NCBI GenBank assembly: GCA_037693485.1
Contig: CM075345.1
Location: forward strand, 82,714,001 to 82,778,000
From: Kitagawia praeruptora
Lineage: Eukaryota > Streptophyta > Magnoliopsida > Apiales > Apiaceae
Direction: 5' to 3'
DNA: 64,000 bases
Positions 47,481 through 60,160 of this stretch are shown piece after piece; within the stretch, counting starts at the first letter, position 1; each line of letters starts with the position of its first letter. The position numbers and the translations under genes were made by a program. The notes below the pieces were generated by a model. That model saw only the letters and a program-made list of their open reading frames with translations, searched no databases and was not told the origin of the DNA.

Positions 47481-49213
47481 TTTTTTTTTTTTTTGCTAAT
47501 TAAAATTTATACCAAAGGAAACAACTAGTACATAACTAGGGGCATACCCCGCGAGACAACATCCAAGCTACAACTACAATACAACATGATACAAAGAATA
47601 AGAAGGTAAACCCTACTCAACATCTCGGATGTACCTAACCTATTCTTTTACATGATAAAAAAGATGATGGTCGGGTCTTTACGAACCCAAACCTTAAACA
47701 AGCTACATGAGAACAGTTTCTCGCGCACCATACGCCTTATCTCACTGCTGACCACTGAGGATGGATGGCCAGGCCCGGGGTTGTGCATGCGGTAGTTACG
47801 CTCCTTCCAGACATGGTAGATAGCTGTGCTAAAAAACAGTTGAGCAATTAATTCCTCCTTTGCCCCCAGCTGTGTAGTAACGCAATTGCCTAACTGACAG
47901 TAGGACCAGTTCCGCGTGAAACGCAATGGCATAGACCTGCTAATAAGATCAAAGAATGGGCAAACATTGAAAATGTGGCTAACCGATTCATCATCCACCC
48001 CACACAAGACACATTTTGGGTCAACCTGCATTCCGAACATAAGCATTCTATCCTTCGTGAGAAGCCTGTTCTTTATGGCTAACCATGTGATGAATGAGCA
48101 TTTCGGGATATTGAATTTCCCCTAGACCATGTTCAACCACTGGACATGAGTTCCAGTTTCCCGCGTGGAGGACCAAATAGTAGTTAATTTGACATTCTTT
48201 GCTAACATTCCATCCCACGTAATGGAATCAGACTTATGAATTTGAATTTGTTGCACCACCCGTCTAATTTCAATCACATCATTATGGTTCGAAGATGGCA
48301 GGTCCCAAATCCCATTTCGGAGGTAGACATTGATACTGACTGCACTCGTGGACTCAGCTGTAGATATAATGGATGGGGAGATATCCAGAAGAGGCTTCTT
48401 ATGGACCCAGGGATCATGCCAGAAGAGAAAATCAGAGTTTTCTCCTATGTTATAGTGTAAATGCTCAAGAGCTCGCGGCCTCGCCTTGAATAATTTCCTT
48501 ACAATCCAACATGAGCGATATGGCATTGAGGAAGTCCAGAATTCCTTCTTTGCCAGCAAGGCTTTATGGAACCATGCTATCCAAAGAGAGGTAGAGGTGG
48601 GCTGTATGATACGCCACAGCTGATATAGAATGGCAGCTTCATTCCATTCAAAAAGATTTTGAATGCCAAGACCGCCTTCCGCTTTCGGTTTACAGCACTC
48701 CTCCCATCCTACTTTATACTGACATTTCCCATCCGACTTGTAAAACCCCCCAAAGAAACTTGAATAATAGAGCATTAATCTTTTTAAGAATTCCTTTCGG
48801 AAGGAAAAGAAACATACTCCAATATCCCACAATACTGACCGGTATAGCTTTGATCAGTTGGAGACGGCCTGCAAAATTAAGAAATCTAGTTGTCCACAGC
48901 TCCACTTTGCTGCATAATCTATTGATCAGAGTCTGGCAGTCATTCTTGTTGAGCTTGCCCGTAATGAGAGGAAGCCCCAGGTAGGTGATAGGCATATGAC
49001 CTCTTTGGAACCCTGAGTGAGAAAGAATAGCATCAACCACATCCTGTCTAACATTGGCAAAGAAGCAAGTAGTCTTGGAAATGTTTGGCTTTAGGTTCGA
49101 ACAGCTTGAGAAGAGCTTGATCCCATCTAGCAGAGCTGAGATTGACTTAAGATCACCATGACTAAAAAGGAACACATCATCAGCAAAAATAATGTGATTC
49201 AGTTTTACTTCCT
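47481..49213 (-). mobile_element. L3: 5'-truncated autonomous LINE in the 5' LTR
   Basis: 1.73 kb, minus strand, flanked by ttgttcaggtgtt at 47470-47482 and 49214-49226; the 3' LTR is uninterrupted at the matching site (near 63,297). Very close to L1. Begins just upstream of the RT FADD motif and ends with hairpin, tail and poly-T 47481-47494. Confidence 0.95.
47648..49206 (-). pseudogene. LINE ORF2 C-terminal half of L3
   Basis: KEVKLNHIIFADDVFLFSHG through the thumb region (YLGLPLITGKLNKNDCQTL), the CSFITWLAIKNRLLTKDRM block and zf-RVT (KCVLCGVDDESVSHIF) to the ORF2 end. One indel near 48,750 shifts the frame and TGG to TAG at 48122-48124 stops it. It was dead on arrival because of 5' truncation; the lesions came from the source or later. 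Confidence 0.92.
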
Positions 49214-49988
49214 TTGTTCAGGTGTTGATTTCTTCTAAAATCATTTTATAGCAATATTCCTCGTCTTTATTAATATTCTTTAAAGAAAGTTTTTCTTCAA
49301 GTTGTTGTAAACTCATTCGAGGTTTATACTGTTGTTGAGGCATGTGTTGCTCAGTGACGGTTAAGACCGAGAATGAATTGAGATCTTCTTAATTATTCAA
49401 ACTCATTATTGTCATGCCGATTCTGGCAGCTAAAGTCAATGAGTGCTTAGCCGACAGGAGTGAGACCTTGGGTAATTTAGAATTTCTTAAATCTTCATTT
49501 TAATCTATTCAAATCTATTCTGGTTGTTCAAATTTTACAGCATAATTTCATAAAATGATAATCCTTGAAATAAGTGGTTATATCCAATGCAGTAACTTAA
49601 ATCTTCTGTTGAACTTCGAGATTTCTTTATTCCCTGTTTTCTTTATAATTGTTGTTCCATTTCTAGAATCTAAATAATTGCTCAATTATTTAATTTATCA
49701 TGTGTCCTTGTTGATATTTGATTCTGTTTTGCTAAACTATACCCTACTTAGTTCTATCTTATTGCTTTGCTGTTTATAATACCGCATATCAATTGACTCC
49801 CTGACCTTCAGTCTTATATAATTGAAAATAAAAATGGCTTAATTAATTAAAGATGTTTTTAAAATTCCTTATACTTGGCTGATCTGTTGTCAGTGAGTAT
49901 AAAGGACTTAAAAAAAATGAAATGTTTTAAAGGTTTTATTGTGGGGGATTCCGTCAAAATGTTTTCTACGGATTCCTTCAGATTGGAG

Positions 49989-50104
49989 GCGTAAGAGGCC
50001 GGGTGACGCCGATCCAGCATTTTTTTAGCGTAAGAGGCTGGGGGAGTGCCCAGTCCAGCATTTTTAGCGTAAGAGGCTGGGGGAGTGCCCAGTCCAGCAT
50101 TTGA
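49989..50104 (+). repeat. 39-bp tandem repeats in the LTR
   Basis: Three units starting GCGTAAGAGGC at 49989, 50028 and 50067. Units two and three are almost the same (GGGGGAGTGCCCAGTCCAGC); unit one is diverged. Each holds a small GC palindrome. The matching region of the 3' LTR lies just beyond the window. Confidence 0.85.
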
Positions 50105-51153
50105 AAGGCCAATGTGTTGCCTAATTGGGAACCCAATTTCAAGGTCTAGAGGGACTTCGTGTCCGGTATGGGGACTTTACGTGGCTGATCACCCGTATTG
50201 TCCGTAGTCGTGAAAAAAACTCCAATCAGCTTAAAATGTTTTTAAAAGGTTTTGTGAAAAGAATATTTCAAAGATGAAAGGGTTTTAAAGAAAAGAATGT
50301 TTTAGTGAAAAATGATGAAAGAAAGGAACGTTTTTGATAAGATATATATGTTTCAAGGAAAATGGTCATTAGTTTCGAAATTGTGGATATCAAAGTTAGT
50401 TGTTTCTATCTTGATTAAAATTTGGAACTCAGTAAAATAATGTGATTAAGGATGGATAGAAGTTTCCCAGTTATTCCATTCGCAAGTAACATTGTACGTG
50501 AAAGTGGAGTAAGAATGATTGGGGAATTTCTTGATATTCTTTTTCTCAAATCTTTATATGAGGCAGTATAGTTAAAGAAAATGGAAAGTTTTACTCTATG
50601 ATTGAAACTGAATGATCTTTTGAGATAAAGTATTCATTGATATTTTTCATCAATGAATTATCGTCATATCTTTGTTTCACTATATTATTAACTTGCTGAG
50701 CGTTCTTTGGCTCACTCTTGCTTTGTTTTACCTAACCCTTTGCAGTTAGGTTTAACGAGGATCTACTACATTTATTCCTATGAATGAGAGCGATGAGTCA
50801 TTCTATACAGGATAGATTTCGGAGCTAGAGCGGGTAAGCACAGATTGAGATTGAGCTACAGATTAGACGGTATAGTGATTTGTTTTTAGAGCTGAGATAG
50901 AAGTTGTAGTAATTTGTATTAGTTAGATTCTTGTTTCATACCATAACCTGGAATCGATCCTCGGTGAGGAATCGTTAGTGTATTGAGTTTTAATTGTATT
51001 TGTTTAATTGGAATTTGGTTTGGGTTGAATTACAAGTGGATAGTCCGATTTACGAATTCTTCATGCCGAAATTTTATAAAATTCCCCTGTATCAAAGTCT
51101 ATTTTATTATAAAAAGTATATTTTCAGTATTGGAAAGTCGGGGCATTACAGGT

Positions 51154-51165
51154 TGGTATCAGAGC
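51154..51165 (+). other. Primer binding site (initiator Met tRNA)
   Basis: TGGTATCAGAGC, three bases after the LTR end CATTACA. This is the usual plant LTR-retrotransposon primer site complementary to initiator tRNA-Met. Confidence 0.93.
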
Positions 51166-53728
51166 GACAGGTTATGGTCACTGAAACAAGTTAGGATGAT
51201 TAGGTGTACGTATTTAGGTTAGAAGTTAGATAGGACGATTTATGATAAGATTCGCCTTAGGATATTAGGACGACAGTTGCGACGTTATTTGATATTTCGA
51301 CATATCGCACGAGCAGAAATTTGATTCATCCAGAGACTCAATTTAGGACGAGGCAAATAATTCGGAATAGCATACGCTAATTAGACGACCGGAGCTATCA
51401 GCTTGGAAGACGCTACGTGCAAACCCTCGTGTACCTTCTAGAGTTTCTTTTGCGACTTTAGTTACCCCGCGAGCAATATAGAAAGTGTGAAAGGATTGTA
51501 AACAAGATGGGAAATGTGATTACTAGCATGGGCTGGAGGAATGGCATGGTTATTCATTACTAGCCGTTGATTTAATTTAATTTATTGACTAAGGAGATTC
51601 TACCTTTATTTCTGTTTCTTCTTATTTTAATAATACCCCCATCACCTTTGATAATCAACTATATTTCAATTGATGACGACTTCTTCAGATTCATTTAAAC
51701 ACATTCCTATTTTTCAAAGATACCTCTATTTTTCAGGGGATCACTTGATTCAACAGGATGCATATAAATTATTAAGACCCTTGAATTCTTTCTAATTTCC
51801 CCGAATAATTGTTATTCCTTATTCCGCATTGTATATCTATAAACTTTTTGAAACTTTTGAATTCTTTTTGTTTCTCTTTGAATACTTAACCTTGTTTATT
51901 CTGACTGGGATGAACAACCCTATGTATATAGGGGATTCAGGGACATCTTATCTATGTGATAGAAGTCTGGTGGGACGCCACTGATTGTGTTTGTCATGAA
52001 AGTACAGAAGGCTGGCCCCCTTCTTGTGCTATGGCGGTTGACCTAAGTGACAAATGCAACCTGAAATTAGTTCAATGATCATATTGATCTCTCGGTTAAA
52101 TCCTTTTTCAACAAAACTCATCTTATATTCATACATGTTAATACCTGTCTATTCTATTGATCCCTTTCGTTATAAACCCTTGTGATTTCTAAAAAGTTAT
52201 CAATGATTGAGAGTAGTAAAGATGGAGACGATGAAATTTTGAGTGGTGTAAACTACATTTACGTTGAATGAAAATTGGATGAGCAGGTTTGAGAATTGAA
52301 GTTAAAGCAGAGATTGAATGTTAAGTTAAATTACGTAGTGGATTGACAAAATACGTACAAGATTCGATAAAAAAGAGGACTGGGTGTGGATAAGGAGCAG
52401 ATAACAATGACACGAGATTATTAATTATGTTTAAATTGGAAGTAGAGTGATGATAGATTTAGTTGGTATGTGTGAGTTATGTTGAGGAAAGATTGTTGAG
52501 GATTACTTGTTTATGGCATATTTTACTTCGGATATGAAAACTGGAATATTATGAGATTTTAAATGATTTGAGACCCATTGTCGGGTATGAATTTTAGAAC
52601 TGGGATGGGATAACTTGAGCGAAGCAGAGTAAAGCTAGATGGGAAGTAAAGTGATTGTGTAGGAGTTAATGACTTATGCAAATATAGTTCAGACGATCAT
52701 GAATATTAAGAGTAAGAGTGATTTTACCCAGATGGAACGAGATGGTAAGAAAGGAAGACAGAGAATCAGGAAACTTACGGGAATTGTGTTAGCCGATGAG
52801 AGATTTGGCTGGAAAGAAATGTAAGATTTAGGAGGTTTTGAAAATCAGAATAACGAAGAGAGATAGCTACCTGTAGGAATTGAATTACTGAGACCAACGA
52901 GACCATCATTATTGGAAGGTAAGATTTCAAGAAGAAGTATATTGCAATAGTACTAGGATGAAGATGGAAGGCTATTAGAGTAAGTGGAAGGAATAACATG
53001 GTAGGAAGTGACAGAATTAGATGCTAGAATTGTTAGAGTATAATTGGATTGAAAGTTTAATTTGTGAATGGTATTGGAGGGTTGTGACCTCGGGATAATT
53101 TATGTTCCAAATAAGATATATATGTTTTAAAGTGAATGGTGCCTCAGTAAAACAATGTGATTAAGGATAGATAGAAGTTTCCTAATTATTCCCTCGAGTA
53201 ACATTGTACGTTGAAAGGGGAGTAAGAATGATTAGGGGATTTCTTGATATTCTTTTTCTCAAAGTTTTATCTGGGGCAACCTGAGTTATGGGTAGGAGCG
53301 TGGAAGTAGTATCGATTGTTTTTGTCGCGTGGAATTCGTTTTAAAGATTTAATTATTTACCTATTTATTTCAAGTCAAGGCGGGTTTTATTTTAGTATTG
53401 TATATGAATGAGTTGTTTATGCATGATTGGATTAGTACTTGAGACGATGTGTTCAGGGCATAGTCCATTACACGAATAGGTCATGTCCGACTTTCGGTAT
53501 AAAAGGATCGTCACGTACGAGTGATACGTATATAGAATTAACGAGACATGTAAACCAAATGTTTAAGTTTATGTTGGAATTTTCGGGCTTATAGGACGAG
53601 CCTAGCGGGATATGAATGGATATAAAGGAATTCTAGAATGAAAGAAATGACTTGGAAATTGAAAGAAAAATGTTTGAGAATACCGTTATAAGTTTTCTTA
53701 CGATCGATTCTGAGAACAGAATCCTATT

Positions 53729-53741
53729 AAGGGGGGAAGGA
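53729..53741 (+). other. Polypurine tract
   Basis: AAGGGGGGAAGGA directly before the 3' LTR start TATAACG; primes plus-strand DNA synthesis. Confidence 0.9.
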
Positions 53742-55104
53742 TATAACGTCTTAGAAAATTCGTAATTATAAATATTATAATTTAATATTAAATGTATAAT
53801 ATATGGTATGATTTTTTTTATTTTTTTTAGAATTGAATATATGTGACATCATGTTTGCATGTTTATATGATGATGTATGTATGACGTGTAAGTCCGTGTA
53901 TTTATATATATTTTTTATTATTTTTTTATTTTTAATGATTTAAATCTACTTAAATATGCATTATTGGTCTTCTGAGATTTTTATAAAATCATAAGAGTTG
54001 ATAAAAATCATGAAATCTTTTGTGTTATTACTTTTATGAGATTATTTAGTTTTTAAAATTTTTGGGTGAACTAATTTACGTGTATAAGTATTTTAAAATG
54101 ATTTTTAGAGTTATGCTGCGTTTAAATGATCAAAACTTGCAGAATTCATATTTAATTCTTTTTTTATCTTAAAAATTATTTTAAAAATTTGTGGGTGTTC
54201 ATAATTTTATACCCTTTATTTTTAAAAAAAATAAAAAGCTTAAATTTTCACCAATTCTCTATTTGATTTCGATTTTTAAAAGGGATAAATGATTAATGTT
54301 AATTAGATTTTTTAAAAGGGATATGTTATCTTTTGAAACCCAGCTCTCTTTTCCCCATTTTTTTCTTGAGGTTTCTCGATTCTTCTTCTTCAGTCGGTAG
54401 TTTACAATTCATTAGCTCCCCTCAAAGCTTTGTCTTTCTTCCTCAATCATTCTCGACACTCTCTAATTTTCTCTGTCGAAGCCTTCTCAGATGTTCAGAC
54501 TCAGCTTATGTAAGCCTTGTTTTTGTTGATTCTAGCAATGAATCGAACCCCTTCCCCTATCCTCTACTCTCCTACAAGCCAGCTTATGTGTGTGTCCAAC
54601 TGAAAGACAGACTTTGTGCGTGTATGTTTGAGCTAGTCTTCCCCTCCCCTCTGATTTGATGTCTGTGGGTGTGCGTGGTCTCTGTGTTGCTGCTCTGAGT
54701 TATTGAGTTTGTATGCATAGGTGTGTATTGTCGTGGTTGTGTATGTGTGTTCCTAGTCATTGTGTGTGTTCGTGTAAGCTTGAAGAGGTGCATCCGTGTG
54801 TGTGTATATGTAGATTTCCGTGATTCTATCGAAGCTTTGTTGCAACCTCTGTTTTGTCTAGTATGGTCCAAGCTCGATTACGAGTTTAATGTTGCTGTGA
54901 TAGTACGGGTTTGGCTGATTGAAGTGGGACATTGAATTTCTTTATCTATCGAGTTCAACTGATTCGTTTTAAATGATGAAATTGCTGCGTCTTGGCTATC
55001 AAGTGTGTGTAGTGTGGTCGAGTGTGTGTAGTGAAACCATGGTGGTGTTTTAAAAAAATAAAAATAAAATCAGTTTATCCAGCTTGATTAAGTGATTATA
55101 TGTG

Positions 55105-55117
55105 TTGATTAGTAGTT
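55105..55117 (+). repeat. Target-site duplication of L4, left copy
   Basis: ttgattagtagtt, repeated at 61715-61727. The 5' LTR has one copy at the same place (near 40,889). Confidence 0.92.
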
Positions 55118-55285
55118 TTTTTTTTTTTTTGCTAATTAAAAAAATTTATACCAAAGGAACAGCTAATACATAACTAGGGGCATACCCCGCGAGACAACAT
55201 CTATGCTAATACTACAAATCAACATGATACAAAGAATAAGAAGGTAAACCCTACTCAACATTTCAGATGTACCTAACCTATTCTT

Positions 55286-58200
55286 TTACATGATAAATAA
55301 GAGGATGGTCGGGTCCTTGCGAACCCAAACCTTAAACAAGTTACATGAGAACAGTTTCTCGCGCACCATACGCCTTATCTCACTGCTGACCACTGAGGTT
55401 GGGTGGCCAGGCCCATGGTTGTGCATGCGGTAGTTACGCTCCTTCCAGACATGGTAGATAGCTGTGCTAAAAAACAGTTGAGCAATTGATTCCTCCTTTG
55501 CCCCTAGCTGAGTAGCAATGCAATTGCCTGACTGACAGTTGGACCAGTTCCTCGTGAAACGGAATGGCATAGACCTGTTAATAATATCAAAGAATGGGCA
55601 AGCAGTGAAAATGTGGCTAACCGATTCATCATCCACCCCACACAAGACACATTTTGGATCGACCTGCATTCCGAACATAAGCATTCTATCCTTCGTGAGA
55701 AGCCTGTTTTTGATGGCTAACCATGTGATGAATGAGCATTTCGAGATATTGAATTTTCCCCAGACCATGTTTAACCACTGAACATAACTTCCCTTTTCCC
55801 GCATGGAGGACCAGATAGTGGACATTTTGACATTCTTTGGTAACATTCCATCCCACGTAATGGAATCAGACTTATGAATTTGAATATGTTGCACCATCCG
55901 TCTAATTTCAATCACATCATTATGGTTCGAAGATGGTAAGTCCCAAGTCCCATTTCGGAGGTAGACATTGATACTGACTGCACTCGTGGACTCAGCTGTA
56001 GATATAATGGACGGGGAAATATCCAGAAGAGGCTTTTTGTGGACCTAGGGATCATGCCAGAAGAGAAAATCAGAGTTTTCTCCTATGTTATAGTGTACAA
56101 ATTGAAGAGCTCGCGGCCTCGCCTTGAACAATTTCCTTACAATCCAACATGAGCGATATGGCATTGTGGAAGTCCAGAATTCCTTCTTTGCCAGCAAGGC
56201 TTTATGGAACCATGCTATCCAGAGAGAATTAGAGGTGGGCTGTATGATGCGCCACAGCTGATAAAGAATGGCAGCTTCATTCCATTCAAAAAGATTTCGA
56301 ATGCCAAGACCCCCTTCCGCTTTCGGTTTGCAGCAGTCCTCCCATCCTACTTTATACTGACACTTCCCATCCGGCTTGTAGAAACCTCCCCAAAGGAACT
56401 TGAATAATAGGGCATTGATCTTTTTAAGAATTCCTTTCGGAAGGAAGAGGAACATACTCCAATATCCCACAATACTGACCAGTATAGCTTTGATCAGTTG
56501 GAGACGCCCTGCAAAATTAAGAAATCTAGTTGTCCACAGCTCCACTTTGCTGCACAATCTACTAATCAGAGTCTGGCAGTCATTCTTGTTGAGCTTGCCT
56601 GTGATAAGAGGAAGCCCCAGGTAGGTGATAGGCATATGACCTCTTTGGAACCCTGAGTGAGTAAGAATAGCATCAGTAACATCCTGTCTAACATTAGCAA
56701 AGAAGCATGTAGTCTTGGAGATGTTTGGCTTTAGGTTCGAACAGTTTGAGAAGAGCTTGATCCCATCTAGCAGAGCTGAGACTGACCTAAGATCACCATG
56801 ACTAAACAGGAACACATCATCAGCAAAAATAATGTGATTTAGTTTTACTTCCTTAGTTCTCCAATGGAATTGGAAGTTAGGATCCGTGGTCTTCCTATCC
56901 AGACATGCTGAGAGAGCCTCCATGGCAATCACGAACAGATAAGGGGATAGGGGATCCCCCTGCCTCAGGCCAGACTCCCCTTTGAAAAACCCTTCCAAAC
57001 TGCCGTTCAATTTTACAGAAAACATTGTGGAAGTGATACATTTCTCCAGCCACTTAATGTACTGATTGGGAAACCGCATTTTTCCCATGATTGTAAACAG
57101 GAATTTCCAGTTTAGAGAGTCAAAAGCCTTATGAATGTCTAGCTTTATAGCACATCGAGGCTGACCTGAATTGCCATTATAGTCCTTGCATAAGGCTTGA
57201 GCAAGGAAAATATTGTCACCAATGGATCTCCTAGCTACAAAAGCAGACTGTACTGGGGAAATGATGGAGGGAAGGACAGCTTTAAGCCTCTTGGCTAGCA
57301 TAGAAGAAATGCATTTATACAGTACATTACAACAGGAGATTGGCCTAAAGTGTTGCATTTCAGAGGGGTTAGCCTGTTTAGGAACTAAACATATGGAAGC
57401 AGCATTTATTACTCTAGGCAAGTGCAATGTATTAAAGAAATACATGATACCTTTAGTCACATCGTTTCCTACCAAGTGCCAAACAGCCAAGTAAAATTCA
57501 ACTGTGAACCCATCCGGACCAGGGCTCTTGTTCTTAGCCATTCTTTTTAATGTGCTCAATACTTCACTTTCAGAAAAAGGGGCATCCATAAGATTAACCT
57601 GGGAATCAGAGAGAGAGGGTAGAGGGATATCATTAGGAAAATTTGCTACCTCAGATGATTTCCCCAGAATATTTTTATAGAAATCCGTTGCCACTTTAGC
57701 CATGTCAGCATGTGAAGAGTGAGATACTCCCTCCGAGTCACTAAGAGAAGTAATCTTGTTAGTGTTCCAGTTCCCTCTGCAAGAATTATAGAAAAACTTA
57801 CTGTTGCCATCTCCAAGTTTTAACCACTGAATTCTGGATTTCTGCTTTAAAAACTGTTCCTCTAGCCTTAAAGCTGCTGAATAGTTCTCAATAAATTCCT
57901 TTTCTTCTTCAAAGTATGCGGCAGTGGGATTAGCAGGCATTGAGTCCTGGAACTGAGATAGTGCATCCCGAGACAGGATCACTAGATTGTGAATATCCCC
58001 CATCTTTCTGTTTAGTTCCTTTAGAGCCACCTTTACATTCTTGAGTTTCGATGTTAGGATAAACCAAGGATTCCCCTCGACCTCTAAAGACCATGCTTTC
58101 TCTACTGAGCCCAAAAAGTCTGGATTATCAATGAGGTGATTAAAAAATTGAAAGGGCTTCGCTCCAGAGGTGAAACTAGTGCCAAGTGAAGTAATAGCAG

Positions 58201-58880
58201 GGCAATGATCAGATAAACCCCGAGAGATGAACTCCACCGTAGAGCAAGGGAACACCGAATGCCATTCCGGGTACTAACACTCGATCTAACTTTCTGAACT
58301 TTGGCTGAGAAATATTGCTATCCCACCATGTGAAGAAGTGGCCTGAATACCGGAGATCAGTGAGCCCATTGGCAAGCAAAAACTGTTTAAACTCCTCCAT
58401 TCCAGTAGTCCAATCTAAAGATCCTCCTTGCTTTTCATCAATGCTAATACAAGAGTTGAAGTCACCACATAAAGCCCAGGCTGTGGCATTCAAACCCTGC
58501 GCTATTCCTGCCAAATCAGACCATAGAGGTCTACGGTCAATCATATCATTAAAACCGTACACAAAAGAGATAACAAAACTTGTGTTGCTCTCAATAAGGG
58601 TGACAGAGCATGTGATATGCTGAGAAGAAGAAGCAAGAACCAAAATTTTCCATATAGAGGGGTTCCACCCCAGCCATATACGGCCTCCCGGATGATGATC
58701 ATAGTTAAAACACCACTGAAACCGTGGATTTATGGTCCGAGAGATAATCCTAGCAACGTCAGTTTGGACATGAGTTTCCAATAGACCTACTAGGGACAAT
58801 TTGTTTTTAAAGATAAAATCCCTGATAAAACCAACTTTATTGTTAAGGCCTCTAACGTTGTAGGAACAAAAAATAGTCAT
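55286..58880 (-). pseudogene. LINE ORF2 of L4, nearly intact
   Basis: ATG 58880 (MTIFCSYNVRGLNN), ending at 55286, about 1198 codons. Endonuclease landmarks: LLETH, GDFNSC, FTWWD, RKLDRV, then a 2-base deletion near 58,273; SDHCPAI follows in the next frame. The RT spans about 57,570-56,560 with NKSPGPDGFTVEFY, KLDIHKAFDSLNW, GLRQGDPLSPYLF and FADD at about 56,817-56,828. TGG to TAG at 56045-56047 interrupts FWHDPW. The zf-RVT region is intact (KCVLCGVDDESVSHIF). Its source was probably the mobilising enzyme of the passenger LINEs, as judged by shared 3' ends. Confidence 0.95.
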
Positions 58881-59384
58881 ATAAGAATTATGACCTAGAG
58901 GAAGGGGTACGACCCCCCTACCCCCTCTTTTTACTTTCTTGTATGGCTTTGGAGTTCTCGAGCCATGCTTCATTGCTACCTCATCGACCACAATGTTCTG
59001 AAACGGCTGAAGAGTGGTGACATCCGGAGATATACTTGGCGATGTCACTGGCTTTCGTTTTGAGCGAACCTCCGTCCACTCCTTGTCTACATCCTCTTCT
59101 GTAACATGTACCTGGTGGTTGGGGGTTTGGTTGTCCCCATCTGTACTCCTCATGTGACTGTCTTCCTTCTCTAAAGCCCCTTCCTTCTGCTCAACCACCA
59201 CCTTTTGTTGTTGAACTTCATTTTCCTTGCCAATTTGGTCTACTTTATCTTTTCCTTTGTCATTTTGGCCAGTTGGAGCCCCCTTTGTATTGATTGAACC
59301 CCATGCCGCCCATTCTCTAGAAGCCACCGAGCAAACACTAATGGTGTGGCCAAGTGATTTACAGTGGCTGCAAACCATTGGCTT
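58881..59384 (-). pseudogene. LINE ORF1 of L4, C-terminal part beyond N23
   Basis: Resumes with KPMVCSHCKSLGHTISVCSVAS, so the zinc knuckle lies right at the N23 insertion, and ends with EWTEVRSKRKPVTSPSIS and KKVKRGGRG. One G is lost from a G-run near 58,915 relative to L1, which removes the ORF1 stop and puts ORF1 in frame with ORF2 through VVPLPLGHNSYM. Confidence 0.9.
59372..59384 (+). repeat. Target-site duplication of N23, left copy
   Basis: aaaccattggctt; the right copy accattggctt lies at 60161-60171, with leading A shared with the poly-A. Confidence 0.88.
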
Positions 59385-59950
59385 CGGTGGTCCTTGATGT
59401 TGAAGGTTCAAAAGATGTGTGGAAGGACGGAGATGAGTTCGTCCATTATGGGATGGAATCGGTGTTTTACATCAGGGCCATAGAAGATGGGTACACCACT
59501 TGGTTGATGAACCAAGATGGATGTATGATGCTGGACCTATGTCCTAACCTGTTGCTTGCATGGACTCGAAATCTGCGTCCTACTAGTAGGATTACTCTTG
59601 AGTTTATCTTAATGCGTTCGATAGCTTGCTCCACCATGGGTGTGTCATCTATGCTCTTTCAAGTGCTTGACATGGACTTAATTTCCCAGGGTCATTTAAT
59701 TGATATCTGCGATGAGATAAGTGGTCTGATCAACTACAGGCTTGATCATAACCTTATGATGAACGAAATTAGTCATTCATGTGGACCAGGTTTCGTTGCT
59801 GGTAATTACTTGATGGATCTGAACAAGGGGGTTGGAATGCTTACTACGCATGAGGGGGTTCTCCTGGTGCCAACAGAATGGCCTTGCAGGACAAGGAAGG
59901 GATGGGATGCCGGTTTGGTATATTTTCCTAGTTTTTTAGGCGAGATATGA
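59385..59950 (+). pseudogene. Family II C-terminal fragment of N23
   Basis: About 188 codons open to the stop at 59,950 without internal stops: VLDVEGSKDVWKDGDEFVHY ... LVYFPSFLGEI. Met/Leu/Asp-rich, with 'WPCRTRKGWDAG' as a weak basic remnant near the end. No start of its own because of truncation. Clean frame fits a recently coding source. Confidence 0.6.
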
Positions 59951-60160
59951 CCTTCAGTTTAAGCTAGTTAAGTTAGTTTATCTAGCTTCCTGCTTAGTTG
60001 CTCTGTTGTTGTCTATTTTAGACTAATTTCTGTTGATGGTTTCTTTCGTGGGGTATGCCCCTAATGGCATTTTGTTAAATTCGCGGGGTATGCCCCTAGA
60101 ATTGTAATAGTTGTTCCTTTTGGTATAAAAATTTTAATTAGCAAAAAAAAAAAAAAAAAA
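59385..60160 (+). mobile_element. N23: 5'-truncated family II LINE in L4 ORF1
   Basis: 776 bp, plus strand, with target duplications. C-terminal coding part, then a 3' UTR with two hairpins (about 60,053 and 60,085), TTAATTAGC and poly-A about 60,143-60,160. Very recent: inserted in L4, which sits in a young LTR. Confidence 0.92.

Larger units (their letters stand above)
39520..51150 (+). repeat. 5' LTR, interrupted by N21/N22 and L3
   Basis: LTR pieces: 39520-41000, 45984-47480 and 49214-51150. They match the 3' LTR base for base with rare differences, plus one indel (47,278-47,298 against 63,119). Contains a C/T-rich segment near 40,120-40,300, TG-rich tracts near 40,365-40,590, and three 39-bp tandem repeats at 49,989-50,104. 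The 108-codon frame at 40,116 is seen in both LTRs but is probably non-coding. Confidence 0.9.
51151..53741 (+). other. LTR element interior, no protein-coding capacity
   Basis: 2.6 kb, AT-rich; the longest frames are below about 80 codons and none resembles gag or pol. A stretch at about 53,130-53,275 resembles the LTR at 50,400-50,570 (GTGATTAAGGATAGATAGAA, AACATTGTACGT, TTTCTTGATATTC), so part of the interior derives from LTR sequence. Otherwise nothing recognised. Confidence 0.8.

Noticed and set aside
49989..50104. 39-bp tandem repeats as a CRISPR-like array
   Set aside because: Units are contiguous without unique spacers and lie in a plant LTR; an ordinary tandem duplication.
51151..53741. 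Possible degenerate gag-pol in the LTR element interior
   Set aside because: No retroviral-type zinc knuckle, protease, RT or integrase motif could be read in any frame; remaining frames are too short to support it.
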